64,000 nt of DNA from Cenococcum geophilum 1.58 (Eukaryota; Ascomycota; Dothideomycetes; Gloniales; Gloniaceae): NCBI GenBank assembly GCA_001692895.1, contig KV748176.1:1612001-1676000 (forward strand), given 5' to 3'. Numbering within the stretch: position 1 is the stretch's first letter; each line of letters opens with the position of its first letter. Under the pieces are notes generated by a model. The model did no database searches and was not told where the DNA came from. It worked only from the letters and a program-made list of their open reading frames with translations. A program made the translations under genes and the position numbers. Below are positions 1 to 12,900 of the stretch, piece by piece.

Positions 1-714
1 AAATTTCTAATAATTAAGATTTTAGACTATAGCAGATCAACTACTTACTAAAATATAAAATCTAAAATTAAGTCGATCCTTCTATAAGGCTCTAGATAAG
101 CTTTAAGCTCCTAATTTAAACTAACGCTAAGACCTTAGTTTAGATTCTATATACGGTATAGCTTACGAATTTAACGCGCTTGCTAATCTGGAGGAGCTTT
201 TAAATTAAAAAGTCACCAGATTAACCAAACGATCACGTTAGAATTAGATTTAAGCTTTAAATTAGATATATTTTAGGGCCTTTAAATTCAATCTAAAGTC
301 GCTACTAAATATTCCCTAAGATTTAATATAGGGATCTCTCCCTAAGGATCTAGTTTGATCGTAAGGTTTAAAAAGGGGTTATAATTTAGTTAAATTTGTA
401 AGATTACATTCTAAAGTCCTTATAGCGTAGTGGTATAGTACGTTCTACCTCTTGCTTTAATTTAGAGCTAGCCCAACGTGATTAAAACTTGGCGTAGAAG
501 AGCCGATATACTTAGTATATAGTGCTAAGATTTCGTTAAATGTATGACTTTAGGCGTTGCGAGACACGTATAAAAATACAAGCTTAATTTAGAGCTTTAC
601 TAACGCCTAATTTAGTAAGAAATGACCTTCTTTTTTAATATTTTTAATACGCGATAAATGGGAATTAAAGCCGCCACGCCTAGGAGTCGGACTTGCGACG
701 TCTAATTACCCAAT
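1..714. other. AT-rich RIP-like sequence without gene
   Basis: No open frame or recognisable domain was found. CpA and TpG are rare and TpA is common, as in the RIPed elements further right, so this is probably the decayed edge of an element whose other end lies outside the window. A short tRNA-like stretch near 418-470 contains a good box A match (TAGCGTAGTGG) but no convincing box B or cloverleaf. Confidence 0.6.
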
Positions 715-1075
715 CTAGCTAGGAGGCTCGGCGGCGATGCAATAGGGCTTAATAATATAATAAGGCTTGGCGGCAATGCAATGAGACTCGGCAATATAAT
801 AAGACTTAACAATATAATAAGGCTCGGTAATATAATAAGGCTTAACAGCAATGCAATAAGACTTGGTAGCGTAATAAGACTTAACAATATAATGAGGCTC
901 AGCGAAATAATAAGGCTTAACGGCAATGTAATAAGACTTAGTAACGTAATAAGACTCAACAATGCAATAAGGCTTAGCGACGTAATAAGGCTCGGCGGCA
1001 ATGTAATAATACTTAGTAATATAATAAAACTTAATAATATAAGAATCTTAGTAACGTAATAAGGCTTAGGGTCGG
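715..1075. repeat. 18/21-bp minisatellite
   Basis: About twenty head-to-tail units of the type AATAAGGCTTAACAATAT, mostly 18 bp with some 21-bp variants (extra GGC/AGC). Because the unit is a multiple of three, both strands stay open and give repetitive Leu/Ile/Ser peptides, which are artefacts of the repeat. Variation between units is largely G/A and C/T, consistent with RIP. Confidence 0.9.
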
Positions 1076-1229
1076 GCAATAAGGGGAAGACTTAAGGTTA
1101 CTTAGTTACTCTAATGCCTAATAGCAAAATCTAACGGTATAATACTACTATTAAGGTGTTCTAATGCGGGTAGGCTATATAAAGGTTTCGTCCGTAATAT
1201 ATCTAATATATTCTAAAAGTCTACCTATT

Positions 1230-1441
1230 TGTACTAACTTAATAGCACGAGTGAGTCGTATCCACGGGCACGAAATACTTGTAGTATTGTATGCTTGTTT
1301 AGATAGCGACTGTCAATTCTATTAAGGTAGACTACGTGGTCTATATACTGACGCGCCTTCCCCCTAATTAGTTAGTATGTAGGTAGTTAGTGCACCGAAC
1401 GCGTAAGTACGCGTTCGTATACTAGGTGCTATAATTATACA
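1230..1441 (-). repeat. 3' LTR of copia copy 1
   Basis: 212 bp, same length and near-identical sequence to 7063-7274. In element orientation it is the downstream LTR. It contains the conserved block ACGCGTAAGTACGCGT present in both LTRs. Confidence 0.92.
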
Positions 1442-1699
1442 TTGGCGGTACTTGGAAAATAAGACCACTTATATACAGCCTCCGTAATTGCTTTAATAGA
1501 ACCATAAAACACAAAGGAAAATATATAGGAGATCCTTCCTAAGGTGCCCTCTGGGCTGCCTCCCAAACGGTGCTTTAAGTCGGCCGTAAGTCCTGCTTAC
1601 GGTCCGTAAAATGAACCGTATGGCCTTCCAACGGGCCGTAAATGAACTGTGCGGCCTTCCGACGGGCCGTAAATGAACCATAAGTGCTCCGTTAGTCTC

Positions 1700-4600
1700 G
1701 TTCCACCCATTCTATAACCTTTAGATTAAGCTTATTCGTGTTAATTAGGGTTTTTAGAGCTTAACACGGCTTTGCCTTAGTTATAGCGTCTGCTGGGTTA
1801 TCTTCGCTGCTGATCCATTTGACCTCCGTAATCTCACGTCGTTCGTAGGCCTAACGTAAGCACATTAGGTCGACCATGAGCCTCTTCTCNTATATCGTAC
1901 CTAGTTTGACTAGGCAGTCGTAGAGGGACTTCGAATTGGTGCATAAAACCAGGGGTAACTGTTCCAATTATAGGATCTTCTAGATTATTAATTTAATTAC
2001 GGCTGCTATATTAAAGCTATGGGCTAGTGTATATAGTTTAGAAGCTAGTATACTGCGGGTTACTTGCTTGCATTTAATTGAAGACTAATATAGTATATTT
2101 GCGTCTTAATTACGGTCTATAAGTACAATTATAAAGCCGATTTGCGATAACAGGTCCCTATTATTGGCGAAGGAGGCATCTGTAAATACTATTACGCTAA
2201 TAGAATTTAGGTCTAGCGGTATAAAAGTAAGTCCTCTTGTCGCATTATTAATCTGCCATTAAATGCGCTTATTAAGCTACTTAATATTTTCTTTTTACAG
2301 ATCTACTACCTGGGCCGCAAAGGACAAGTCATAGGCAGATTTAGGTTGGCAGACTGTAGTAATATAGGCGCCTCTTGCACGCTATACAGCGTATTAGTCC
2401 TTTATATTTACGGTCTTATGGGTCTCTTTATAGGAACTAGTAAGGTCCGTAGGCTTTGCTATAACAAGCTTTAGGTTTTAAGCTTAGCGTTCCTAGGTTA
2501 GCTAGATTAAGTTACCCTTTTATATAATTAAGTCTCCGTTAAACTTAATTAAAGTCTACTTAATTAACTGCTCTTGCGGCTTTGCCAGAAACTTAGCTTC
2601 TTGCAGTTTAGTCTCTTTAGCGTCCGCAAATGTCCAGTCTGCTAAGAAGAGGGTATTATCTATTTAGAGTCCAACAATACCAAGGCCGTTTAATAGGGTG
2701 TATAGGAGGCAAGGGTTATAGGTTAACTGCTCTATCTTAAGTTTACAGACGTAGTGCTAGTAGTATATCTTAAACTAATGGTTTCTAGCTTCTGGCACTC
2801 CGTAGAGTGGTTTTACAACCCGTAAAATTATTTCTGGTTGTAAATTAAGCTCCAGCGGTGGTCGTATAAAGATATCCCTACTTAGGTAGGTATTAGATTA
2901 TACGTAGGCTTGTGAGATATCCTGTAGGTAAAGAGCTATAGGTTTACTTTACTATAGGCCGGGCGTAAGTGTAAGTATAATCTATTAGCTAACTCGTTGG
3001 ATTATAGGCGATTGCGTAAGGACTAAGTCCTTTCCCTAGTCGTTATAAGCTTATATAACGAGCCTTAACTTTTTAAAGGCTTTATTAGTACTAGGGTGCT
3101 TAATTTCGTTAATAAAGCGCGAGTTAAATATACGGACGCCTTGCGGAATGTCTCTCTTCGTTATAATTGTAAAGACGCCCTTTTTAAGTAGTCCGTTAAT
3201 CTCTTTGCGTTATAAGTCTATAAAAGAGGTTTTCTGTACTAGAACTGATATATCTATAGGCGGAGATTGCCTTGCGGATATACCTGCGGAGGTTAGGTAA
3301 TTCTCCATTACGAGGTTCTTACCGGGGCGTCCTCGGCCACGCTTTACGGCAGGTTTAGTAGGTTTAGTAGGTTTCTGGGGGACCTCTAGGGTAGGCAAGG
3401 GTGCTTCTAGTTTATTTAATTTGGCGGGTGTTTTTAGTTTACCTGATTCGGCGGGTGCTTTTAGTTCGTCTAGCTTGACGTTATAGGTGTTTTTGGACCG
3501 AAAATAGGGTTTTACGGACGTGCTTCTAAAGCTTGTTGGTCCGCTAGGGAGCTATATACAGTAGGTCTCGTCTTTTACGGCCAGTAGATGGTAAGATCTA
3601 GTCTAATTACCGCTTTTACGCCATATAAGGACTTTAGAATTAAGCGGGAGGTTATGTACTAAGGTTGTATTAGGTCCGTTGCGGTAGTATAGGGCGTTAT
3701 TAATAGTTTGTTTGGCCCGTAATTTAACTATTTCGGCCATTGCCTTCCGTATTATAGCTGCTTGATCCGTAATAGATGGGGTAAGAGGGTCCAGTTTGCT
3801 TATTCTTGGGTAGGCTCCATAAACTAAGAGGGTAGGTACTAGTCCGTTAGGGCTAGCGGTGTCGTTAATAGCTTTTACAGCTATCTGTAAAGCTAGTTCT
3901 TTTTAAATATTCTTATACTCGTTTATAATAATCTAGTAAGCTCTCTATAGAGCTAGGTAAGCTCGCTTAATAAGCCTAACGGACTAATACGCCTTAACTA
4001 GAACGGCTTTTATTGAAATAGCTATGGCCGTAGCGTACTGTTGGAATTCCTTACTAATAAAGTTCCTGCCGGCGTTATGGGTAATATACTTAGGAGGTCT
4101 AAGGTATATATTAATCTAGTAGGTCCGTAAAATATCCTAAGTATATTTTGCGGATATATTTTATAACTAACGGGTGGCTTAATAGCGGGTTGCCTTGTTA
4201 ATTATATATAATACTAGACTGCCGTTAATGTACATAATGTCTACGTATACTAAGTGGTTAAAGTTAAGGTCCTTATAAAGGGTAAACTTAAATCGGCCTA
4301 GGGAACGTCCGTATTTCTAGCAAAAAGAGCAGTATTTAGTTAGGTGGTTAATTGCCTTCCTATTAACGTCGTCGTGTCTAAAGCGTTTAAAGATTCTATA
4401 TAGCTTTTCGGCTGACGGGTGGCCGAAGCGGCGGTACAGGCGGTAGATCTTAGTACTGGTAAGGTAGCACGGGTTATAGTTAAAAGATTCCTAAATATAG
4501 GTCCGTAAAGTCTTTCCCCATATAAGGAACGGGTGTCCAAATCGTTGTATAATTAGTAGGGTAATATACTTGCTTCCTAGGGCAGTTGCGGGGCTAATTA

Positions 4601-6900
4601 AGGTGTCCGTAACGTTGTTATAGTAAACCTATAACCTATCTATATCCGTAAGGCAGAGTAGGAAAGGGGTATCCGCTTTTACTATATGGAAGTTAACTGG
4701 GCTAATTAGAGTCTTGACTTTAACTAATCTAATTAATGCGGTTAAGCCAATGCCGAATTAGACGTTTACGGCCCCAGTTTATATAGTATTAATGTCCGTA
4801 TTATTATTTACGGTAGTCTTATATATAAGGTATTGTCCGTAACCTATAGTAGACTTCTTAGAGGTACCTATATCAATTATAACGCTATAGAATTCTTTAG
4901 GGGTATAGCGTTCTGTAGTGATATATGCAAATGGGTCCTGTTCGCGGTCTATAACGTCTATAACAGGTCTAATAGGTATACTTACGGGCTGGTTTTTGGG
5001 TGCAATTAAGTGTATAAAGGAGCGGTCGGCTAATACGGTCGTAATATTAAAGGCTTAGCCGTCCATAAATGGTCCGAAAGTAGTTAGAAACGTCTCTAAG
5101 GTCTCCTATTCCTATATATCTAAGTTAAAGTCAATTATAAGGGCTTCTATTAACTCGTTAAGAGACTTCTCCGCTTCCTTTCCTTTATAGTTTAAGATAA
5201 ACTAGTTAATCTGATTGTTAAATCTCTTCTTAAACTTATTATATTCTTCCTAGGTATGCCTTATGGACTAATATCCTTCCTTACCGTATATAAAGCACTT
5301 CTGACTAGTTTGTCTATGGGGGTATACTTTTGTACGGGAGTTGTTACGGGGGTTGTGAGTAGGACTTAGTTGGTACAGGTACTGCTAGTGGTAGCGGCGG
5401 TCCGTAAAGTAGACATCTAAGTCAGTTTACGGGTCTTATAGGTCCGTAATAAAGGCTTAAGTACTGCCTAGCGGGTTTAAGACTTTGTACGTTGCAATAG
5501 AGGACCGTAAATTGTTAATAAGGCTAGCTACGGTGTCTGCAGGCTTATAATAGGCGTATTTGTAGGGTTCTACTTCTTAGTAAGCTGTAATAAGCTTATT
5601 ATATAGGAAGTCGTCCGTTCGAAGCTTAATGTTAAGGCCGTACTGTAGGTGCCGGAGGTCTTTAATAAGAATTTGCAGGCACTCTATGGTTAACTTTTTG
5701 GTATTCTTATTAATTACGGTCCGTAACTTAATTGCATTCTATTAGGTAAGGATATTACGCCTATATTCCGGCCCTTTAAAGCAGTTACGTCTAGCTTTGT
5801 ATAGCTTATTAAAGGAGACACTAAGGGGGTTACTCTTAAGGTTAGTGTAGTAGTGGTTAAGGGCTAGGCCACGCAGCATAGTAGAGTAGGCTTGGCTGAA
5901 CTCTTGTTTAAGAATGTTAGCCTTTTAGCAAAGGTCCGTAAAGATGGTTAGTTTGAAGTTAAAATTATTATTTTTACCGCTGTACTTAGATTCGTCGGTA
6001 TAGAGCTTAGCTAGGTTAGCTAGTTCCTTGCCGTAGGTCTTCACTTAGGTACGTTACAGATCTGTAACTTGCGGATCTGTGGCTTGCGGATATATGGCTT
6101 ACGGATATATAGTTTACGGATATATAGCTTACGGATTTATGACTTAGGTAGGTTGCGGATCTGTAGCTTTATTAACGGAAGGGTTTTAGTCTATATTTTG
6201 GTTTATGGGGGTATTACGGTCCGTAACTTGGGTACTAGGTGTGCTTTAGCCCGTAAGATTAATTCCAAAATCGCTTAGGTTTATAGAACGAATTTAGTTA
6301 AGTAGGTTAGGTATAAGGCTAGCGATGCTATTAAGTTTAGGAGAAGTAGAGAGATTATTTATGGCTTTAACCTGGTCTAGGATTTTCTCTTTAGTCTATT
6401 TTATTTGGTCCTCCTTCTATATTATGATATATAAGGACCGTGCAACAGTAACTCGTTTATCTTTTTTAACCTATATACCTTGGTGATGTAAAAGGGTTCG
6501 TAGGTTACGGATAGTAGTAGGGTTATAAGTCTTAAGAATAGCTTCCGTAAAGTCCGCAAAGTCTTCCTTATATTGCTTCTATAGGTTGTTGTTTAGGAGC
6601 TTATAGTGTCCGTATTTAAGGATTTTGAAATTGATATAGTTGTTAACGCCGTCTGTAGATGTAAGGTCGACTCCCTAATTCTACTTCTTTTGATCTTTAC
6701 TAATTTACTTAGTTATATCTGCTATATTGTATAGCGTAGTATGTTTATATAAGCTATAGTGGGTGGTAGTAGCTTATAGCGGGTGGAGGAGGTCTTATAA
6801 CGGTCCGTAAAATCGATTAATGGGTCTATAGTGGTTTGCAGGAGGGTAGGGGGTTCCGTAAAGGTCTATATTCGCGTTTATAACTTCTAGTAAACCGTAC
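1700..6900 (-). pseudogene. copia gag-pol polyprotein, inactivated
   Basis: Minus-strand conceptual translation gives, from 5' to 3': a gag-like region with a short repeat at 6057-6160; a CCHC-type zinc knuckle near 5260-5310 (CFIYGKEGY with the second Cys and a later Cys lost); the GAG-pre-integrase HHCC domain near 4300-4440 (YRRFGHPSAEKLYRIFKR, then NHLTKYCSFC); an integrase core with a THNAGRNFISKEF stretch near 4030-4090; a basic linker KRGRGRPGK at 3310-3340; and the reverse transcriptase active site as a mutated IDN (family: xxDD) near 2650-2670. RNase H lies between about 1750 and 2450. Stops are almost all at expected Gln/Trp codons, the RIP signature. No functional protein can be made. 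Confidence 0.85.
6057..6160 (-). repeat. 15-bp tandem repeat inside copia gag region
   Basis: Six or so units of the type CTTGCGGATCTGTGG (plus strand). On the coding minus strand they read as an Ala-Thr-Asp-Pro-Gln pentapeptide repeat, so this was probably a low-complexity spacer in the polyprotein. The plus-strand open frame over it is a shadow. Confidence 0.7.
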
Positions 6901-7062
6901 TAAGACTTAAATAAGTATATAGAGTTAGTGATAGTCCGTAATCCCTGACTTCCGACCTTCTAGCAAGTCGTACTAGGAGTCTAAACAGGTGGTCGCTGTT
7001 AAGTATTGCTTAGGGGAGGTATCGAGTGATTGCTGATCTGTGCGCGCTTACTGATTAGTGTT

Positions 7063-7274
7063 TGCACTAACTTAATAGCACGAGTGAGTTGTATCCACGG
7101 GCACGAAATATATGTAGTATCGTATGCTTATTTGGATAGTGACTGTCGATTCTATTAAGGTAGACTACGTGGTCTATATACTGACGCGCCTCCCCCCTAA
7201 TTAGTTAGTACGTAGGTAGTTGGTGTACCGAACGCGTAAGTACGCGTTCGTACACTAGGTGCTGTAATTATACA
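7063..7274 (-). repeat. 5' LTR of copia copy 1
   Basis: 212-bp partner of 1230-1441. In element orientation it starts TGTATAATTACAGCACC and ends TTAGTGCA. The promoter and polyadenylation site of the element would lie here, but no specific signal was recognised. Confidence 0.92.
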
Positions 7275-7882
7275 CTACCTTTTGCTTATCTAAGGCTAAG
7301 TTTCTGGCCTATAATGAATTAATTGTTGTAGTTAGTAAGAGCATAATAAATAACAGCATATTTTACCCTATTGTTTTTAAAACCGTTAAATACGAAGTAG
7401 TAGGTAGCCTATTAACCTATATCTATTAGTGCCGGCTAATAAAGTGCGTTTAAAACGTACTAATATTAATAATAGCCCTTTTGTTTTACAGCATAATAGG
7501 CTTAATAGTAATAGGGTTTTAGTCCTTATTATTAAGTATATTTGTCTAACAGAGCCAAGTTTGCTAATTATTCCAGTCAGCATTATATTATAGGTTAATT
7601 CGATATCTTATACCTATAAAAAAAGGTAGGAGGTAGATTAAATAAAATAATTAGGGTACGCTTTTCTTCGCTATTAGGGATTTTATATAGATATTATATA
7701 GCATGCGGGTAGGAGCTAGTAGTTATTAGTAGTAAAAAGTTTTTATACGGGATAGTAAGATCTTAAAAACCACTACTAATAGAAGGATCCTCTTACGTAT
7801 TAATTAGGCTTTTGGAATAATAAAGATAGTAAATATATATAATCTATTAGTAGAGAGGATATACCTTAATAGGAATTGTTTA
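7275..7882. other. AT-rich spacer between two copia elements
   Basis: 608 bp of RIP-like DNA with no recognised domain. A 65-codon minus-strand frame (7386-7583) has no family resemblance that I can see and is probably chance. The last five bases, GTTTA, are the left target duplication of the next element. Confidence 0.6.
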
Positions 7883-8076
7883 TGTTGGAAACACAGGGCA
7901 AATCACTAATACTACTCGAGTAGATATAGTGATGGAAAAGGTTGTTGTTCTAGATAGGGGAGGGTAAGGAATTTAAGGTTCCTCACCACGCTAGTGCCGC
8001 GACGGCATGTAACGGCAAGTTGCCTTATGTGACGGCAATATGCTATACGTAAGGGCAAATTGCCTTATTCCCGACA
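7883..8076 (-). repeat. 3' LTR of copia copy 2
   Basis: 194 bp, partner of 13685-13878. Contains internal near-repeats of GGCAAATTGCCTTAT / GGCAAGTTGCCTTAT, each an imperfect palindrome around AATTGCC. Confidence 0.93.
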
Positions 8077-8299
8077 CTAGCAACTCTTCTTTTTATAGTT
8101 GCTATTTATATATAAATAGATAGTATATAATAATATAACCGTAGGCAGACTATAGTAGAATTTAGTAGGTAATACGCCTTATTTTGCTAACCCGGACTTC
8201 TACTAACCAATTATAATTTTCTATCCCCGGGATAGAAAATTGCTATTAGCTCGCTTACTACTAGCGCCTTAGCGGCCCTTGCCGTATTTTCTACTTCCT

Positions 8300-11200
8300 C
8301 TTAACCTAACCTTTAACTTATATATATAGAGTATTTATATTAACAAACGTCTTTAGTGCCTTATTTAGGTTTACCTTTGTTATCACATCTACCGGGTTAT
8401 CTTGGCCATTAATCTATTAAATTTTAAAAAGTTCTTAACGCTTATAAGATTGCCGTAGTGCTATAATATTAATTATAAGGCGCTTCTTCTTTATAGTACT
8501 AAGCTTAACTAAACACTTATAGAGGGAATATAAGTCAGTATATACAATTATAGGGATAACGGGGAGTTTAAGTTAATCTATAATTATCTTTAAGGTATTC
8601 TAATTGCAATTACTATATTAACTCCGCCAACCATTCTATATATCTCTAACGCTAAAACGCTTTAAGTGATATATTTACTCTTAGTTAAGCTCTAATAGAT
8701 AAGATTACCGTAGATCGTAAAGTCACTCTCTCTAGTAGATTTGTTCGCGATAATAATCTTATATCCTAGCTAGGAGCTAAAATCTTTATTATTTATAAAT
8801 AATCTATTAATAAATACGAAAAGCTTAGCAGTAGGAAGGTTAATAGGCACGTAGAGCAGTCCTTAATTAAAATGGCTCCTTTACTAAAAAAGACGCTTAT
8901 TTAGGACAAGGATGTCCTCCTTAGTTAGTTCTTAGTATTAAGCGGTAATAGAGAGATTAAAGAAAGCTTTAGGTTAATAGATAAAAGCCATATAAGCTCT
9001 ATAAGCGCGTTGCTCTATATATCCTTGCTTTAAAGAATTAATATTAATAACGTTAATCTTCTTACCTTAACCTTTCTAGCGTAGGGCAATAGAATCCTTA
9101 TTTAGGGAAATAATATATCTATTAAAGAGTAATAGTATTATTAAATTAAGTCTTTCCTTTGGCTTTGCTATAAGATTTACCTTTACTAGCTTATCTTCTT
9201 TAAGAGCTAAAAATTAGTCGTTACCTAAGATAATTATATTATCCGTTTATATGCCAATAATTCTAAATAAAGTTTCCGTAGCTATAATAAGGAAGCAGGG
9301 ATTAAATATAGAAGTAGTTATTAAAAGCTTCTCTTTATGGTACTTACTGTAAGTAGCCTACTAATAAGTTCCTACCTCTGCAATTTTATATAGTGGCTTA
9401 AGCATAACTATAATCGTATCTTTGGGATATTAGTGGCGAATTTACTTTAGAAGGTATACTAGTATTAAGTGCTAAAGGCGTATCTCTAATTGGGTATAGG
9501 CCTAGGTAATATCTTATAAATAAACCGCTATTCTATTTTTTATTAAAGAGGGAGCTAGTGCAACAATAACTTACTAACTAGCTCGTTAAATTATAAGGGA
9601 TTATATAAGAATTACTTTCTTACTATCGTCGTTATAACCTTAAATAACTAGCCTTAACTTCTTAAATAGGGTATTAGTAGCTTTGCCTTTAATTTTATTA
9701 ACTATTCTTAACCTAAATATACGAACTCTATTAAACTTGGTAGGGTTATACTTCTTAAACTTAAAGACTTCTCTTATAATAAGACCGTTAATCTCCTACT
9801 TATTAAATGCTTAAAAAGGAGCTCCTAGAGTTATAATACAGCCTTTTTTTAGAGCTGTTTTGCGAGCTTAAAGTTAGCCTTCTCTTTAGCTGTTATAAAG
9901 GCCATTAACAGCTCAACTCTATTCTTAATAGCGGTAATAAGTTACTCTTTAAAATTAATAAGGTGTTGGCGGTTTTATAATCCTTTTAGGCAACCTCTAC
10001 TATGTTATAGTTGCGGCGTATCTACTATAGTTATATTAGGGTTATAGTCGCCTTTTAGAGCACGTTAATTGTAGTTCTCCTCTAGGGCATCTCCTAGGGT
10101 ATTTTTTAGGGTATCCTATAAAGGCTTGGAACTATTATCTTTATAATAAGGCTTAATAATAGTTAAACGGAATTAAGTAAGTCTATAGGGCATCTAAAGA
10201 GTATAAGTCTAACTATTAATTATAATAAGTTTATATAGGCCTAACTATTCTCCCTTTTTACGCCATACGCGTACTTTAGATTAGAGTGGCAGATTAAGCG
10301 TAGTTAAGGTATTTAGGCTATTTCTTATTCCTAGTGCGTTGTTAACCTAGCGCGTAGCGTAGAGACGTCGCACCTTCTTTATTGCCTTGTGAATTGCCTT
10401 AACTCGTTACATAATAGAGGGAGATAGTAGAGAATTATTAGTTATTTAAGGGTAGGCGCCAAAGACTAGTAACGTAGGTACGAGCCTATCTAGGCTAGCG
10501 GTATTATTAACAGCCTTAATAGCTATTTGTAGGATAAGCTCTTCACTAGCACCCTCTAGTTCTAAAGAAATGATCTTATATGCGCGGTGTAATGGCATAT
10601 AGTATTATTCTACCTTTTTAATACTATTATATGCCTTAATGGGGACTTCCTTAACCTTAATTATTATTGCCTTTGCCTATTGTTGAAACTCTATAGATAA
10701 GAAGTTCTTTTCTATATTATAAACAATTTAATTAGGGGGTCCTAGGTAGACATTAATCTAGCATAATTAAAGAGTATCCTATGCATTCCTAGCTAATATA
10801 TCTTTTAAAAAGCGTGCGGCTTAGAAGGAGGTTAAGAAGTTAATAACTTAGAGTACTAGCTTGCCGCTAAGATATATAATATCTATAATAATATAGAAGT
10901 TAAAGTCGTAGTTGTTTTTAAGGGTAAACTTAAATCGGCTAGGGGACTTCTAGTTTATTTAGTAGTAATAGTAGTACTTTATAAGATGTTTAATCGCCTT
11001 AACCTTAACTTTATGACCTGCTCGTTAAAGAACCCTAAGCAGTTGGTAAACGGATAGGTGGCTAAAACGACGATGTAGTTAATGTAGCTCTAACTTAGTT
11101 AAGTAACTCTAAGTAACGCTTCTTTCTGGCTGTTAAAGAAGTAACTAAGGGTAACCCTACTTGCGTATAACGGGTACCTAATTATCTCCCTAAATAAGTA

Positions 11201-12900
11201 TATTCTTAAGGTTGTTAAGCTTAATACCTAATTTATTTATATCTTGGATGCAGAATAGGAATGGGGTATTCGCGGGAATAATATAGAAAGTAATATATCC
11301 TAACGGGGTTTAGACCTTAATTGTGCTAAAAGAGATTATAGTACCCTTACTAAAGCGAATTATATATTAGCCTGCCGTTAATTAGTTAATCTAAATAGAA
11401 CTATTAAGCTGCTAAAGAGCTCGGACTTAAGGTTCTCCTACTATGGATACTCCTGCGGCTTTAGTATCTAGCATAATACTGTAAAAGACGTTTGCTAAGT
11501 ATCTGTTATTAAAGGAGAACGTAGAACTTTTCTTTAGCTTATTAAAGATATCTAACCTTATAATAGAATGGAGCGTAGATTAGTTATTAAGGATAGTAAC
11601 GGTTTGTATGCTATTTACCTTACTATACTTGGTAAAGTATTAGTTAGGAGAGTAGTCCTTAATTTCTATATCTATAAGGAGCTGTTTAGCCTCGTTAATC
11701 TTACCCTTAAGATCTTTTTCGCCTTTATATTAAACTAGAAAGCTTTAGAAGTAGGCTATAGTAACTTCTGAGTTTCTAACGTTTTGTGCGCTCTGGCGAA
11801 ACTTATTATATGCCTTCTTTTGTCTATTAAGGGGGTGTCTAGTTAACTAGTAATTTGGCTTCTTATAAATGTAGTATTTCTTCTACTAATTGTTATAAAA
11901 TGAACCTCTATAAGAACCTTTATAATTGCTTTATAGTTGACGTTAATTGTACCCTCTACTATATCCCCTGCCACGACTACTATATGTTTAATTAGTCTAG
12001 TTATAATTATATTAGTTAGCCGGGTTGATTAAAGTAGGTTAGAGTTAGGCGTTAAATTGCTATACTTTTTAAGAGTATAGGGCGGTGTTAATAGAGGATC
12101 TTAATTAAGTATATACTCCTTTATAAGTACTTATAGGATTAAAAAGAGTAAGGTTATATTCTTTAATACCTTAGTATGCGCTAATAACTTAATTACGTAG
12201 GCTGAAGTCCTCTTAATATAATTTAGATAAACCATGCTAAATTATCTAGAGTTAATTAAAGAGCTTTTAAAGATAATTAAGTTGAGAGGCACCTGGGTTT
12301 GTAGTAATAATTCTTAGGAAGGTAGTCTCTCTCCACTCCAATATATACTGCTGCTTATTCTCTTTTATTTTAAAGTAGCATCTTATTTTATATATTATTT
12401 GGTTAAAATTATATCCTTTTCCTACTAAACGATTATAATAGAAGGTACTAGCTTGGCCCTTAAGCATAACTAAATAAGTAATATGGTATTAATTAGGTTC
12501 TAGTCTAACCTTTTAGTAATAGTCGTAGAAGATGCGTAACTTTAAATTAAGGATATTATATAGTTCTCTGCTAAACTTCTTCTCCTGTTCTAAATAGAGC
12601 TTTATAAGCTCTGTAAGCATTTTTAAGGTGCCTCTAATTGGTGTTTAGCTGTATTATATTATAGGCTATAATAGTGACATAGATCTAGTCGGCGGAGTTT
12701 AAAGGTTATTAGACCGCGAAGTAAGGGGATCTTGCGCTTATTAGGGGTTGTTAATTAAGGCTATAGGTTAAGCTAGTTAATATAGGGGAGTTAAAGACAG
12801 ATATAGAGGTGATGGATATAGAATGTTAGAACTTATACCTGGAGTAATAGAGTTAGAACGCGTCTCTAGTGGTGTATTACTTAGGTTCTATTATAATTTG
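8300..12900 (-). pseudogene. copia gag-pol polyprotein (copy 2), inactivated
   Basis: Minus strand. Gag is recognisable around 12240-12900, with an open stretch at 12267-12467 containing FYYNRLVGKGYNFNQII and YILEWRETTFLRII, typical of fungal copia gag. A CCHC knuckle lies near 11830-11880 (KKYYIYKKPNY*LTRH, cysteines mutated to Tyr). The GAG-pre-integrase domain is near 10940-11090 (HRRFSHLSVYQLLRVL, then KSPSRFKFTLKN). Reverse transcriptase is around 9000-9700, with the active site as QTDN-like residues near 9230 (the Gln codon is now a stop), and RNase H follows to about 8350. Cys to Tyr, Gln to stop and Asp to Asn are all expected from RIP. Not functional. Confidence 0.87.

Larger units (their letters stand above)
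1230..7274 (-). mobile_element. Ty1/copia LTR retrotransposon (copy 1), RIPed
   Basis: Two 212-bp direct repeats (1230-1441 and 7063-7274) bound a 5.6-kb interior. On the minus strand the LTR starts TGTATAATTA and ends TTAGTGCA/TTAGTACA, the expected TG...CA. Gag, zinc knuckle, integrase, reverse transcriptase and RNase H occur in copia order (IN before RT) on the minus strand. No clean 5-bp target duplication is visible (CTATT on the left, CTACC on the right), so flanks may be mutated or one end may have recombined. The two LTRs differ mainly by transitions, as expected after RIP. The element is not autonomous. Confidence 0.92.

Noticed and set aside
418-490. tRNA-like sequence with a box A match
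   Set aside because: No acceptor-stem pairing and no convincing box B; likely RIPed relic or chance.
702-1079. 125-codon minus and 92-codon plus open frames
   Set aside because: Produced by an 18/21-bp minisatellite; the peptide is only Leu/Ile/Ser repeats.
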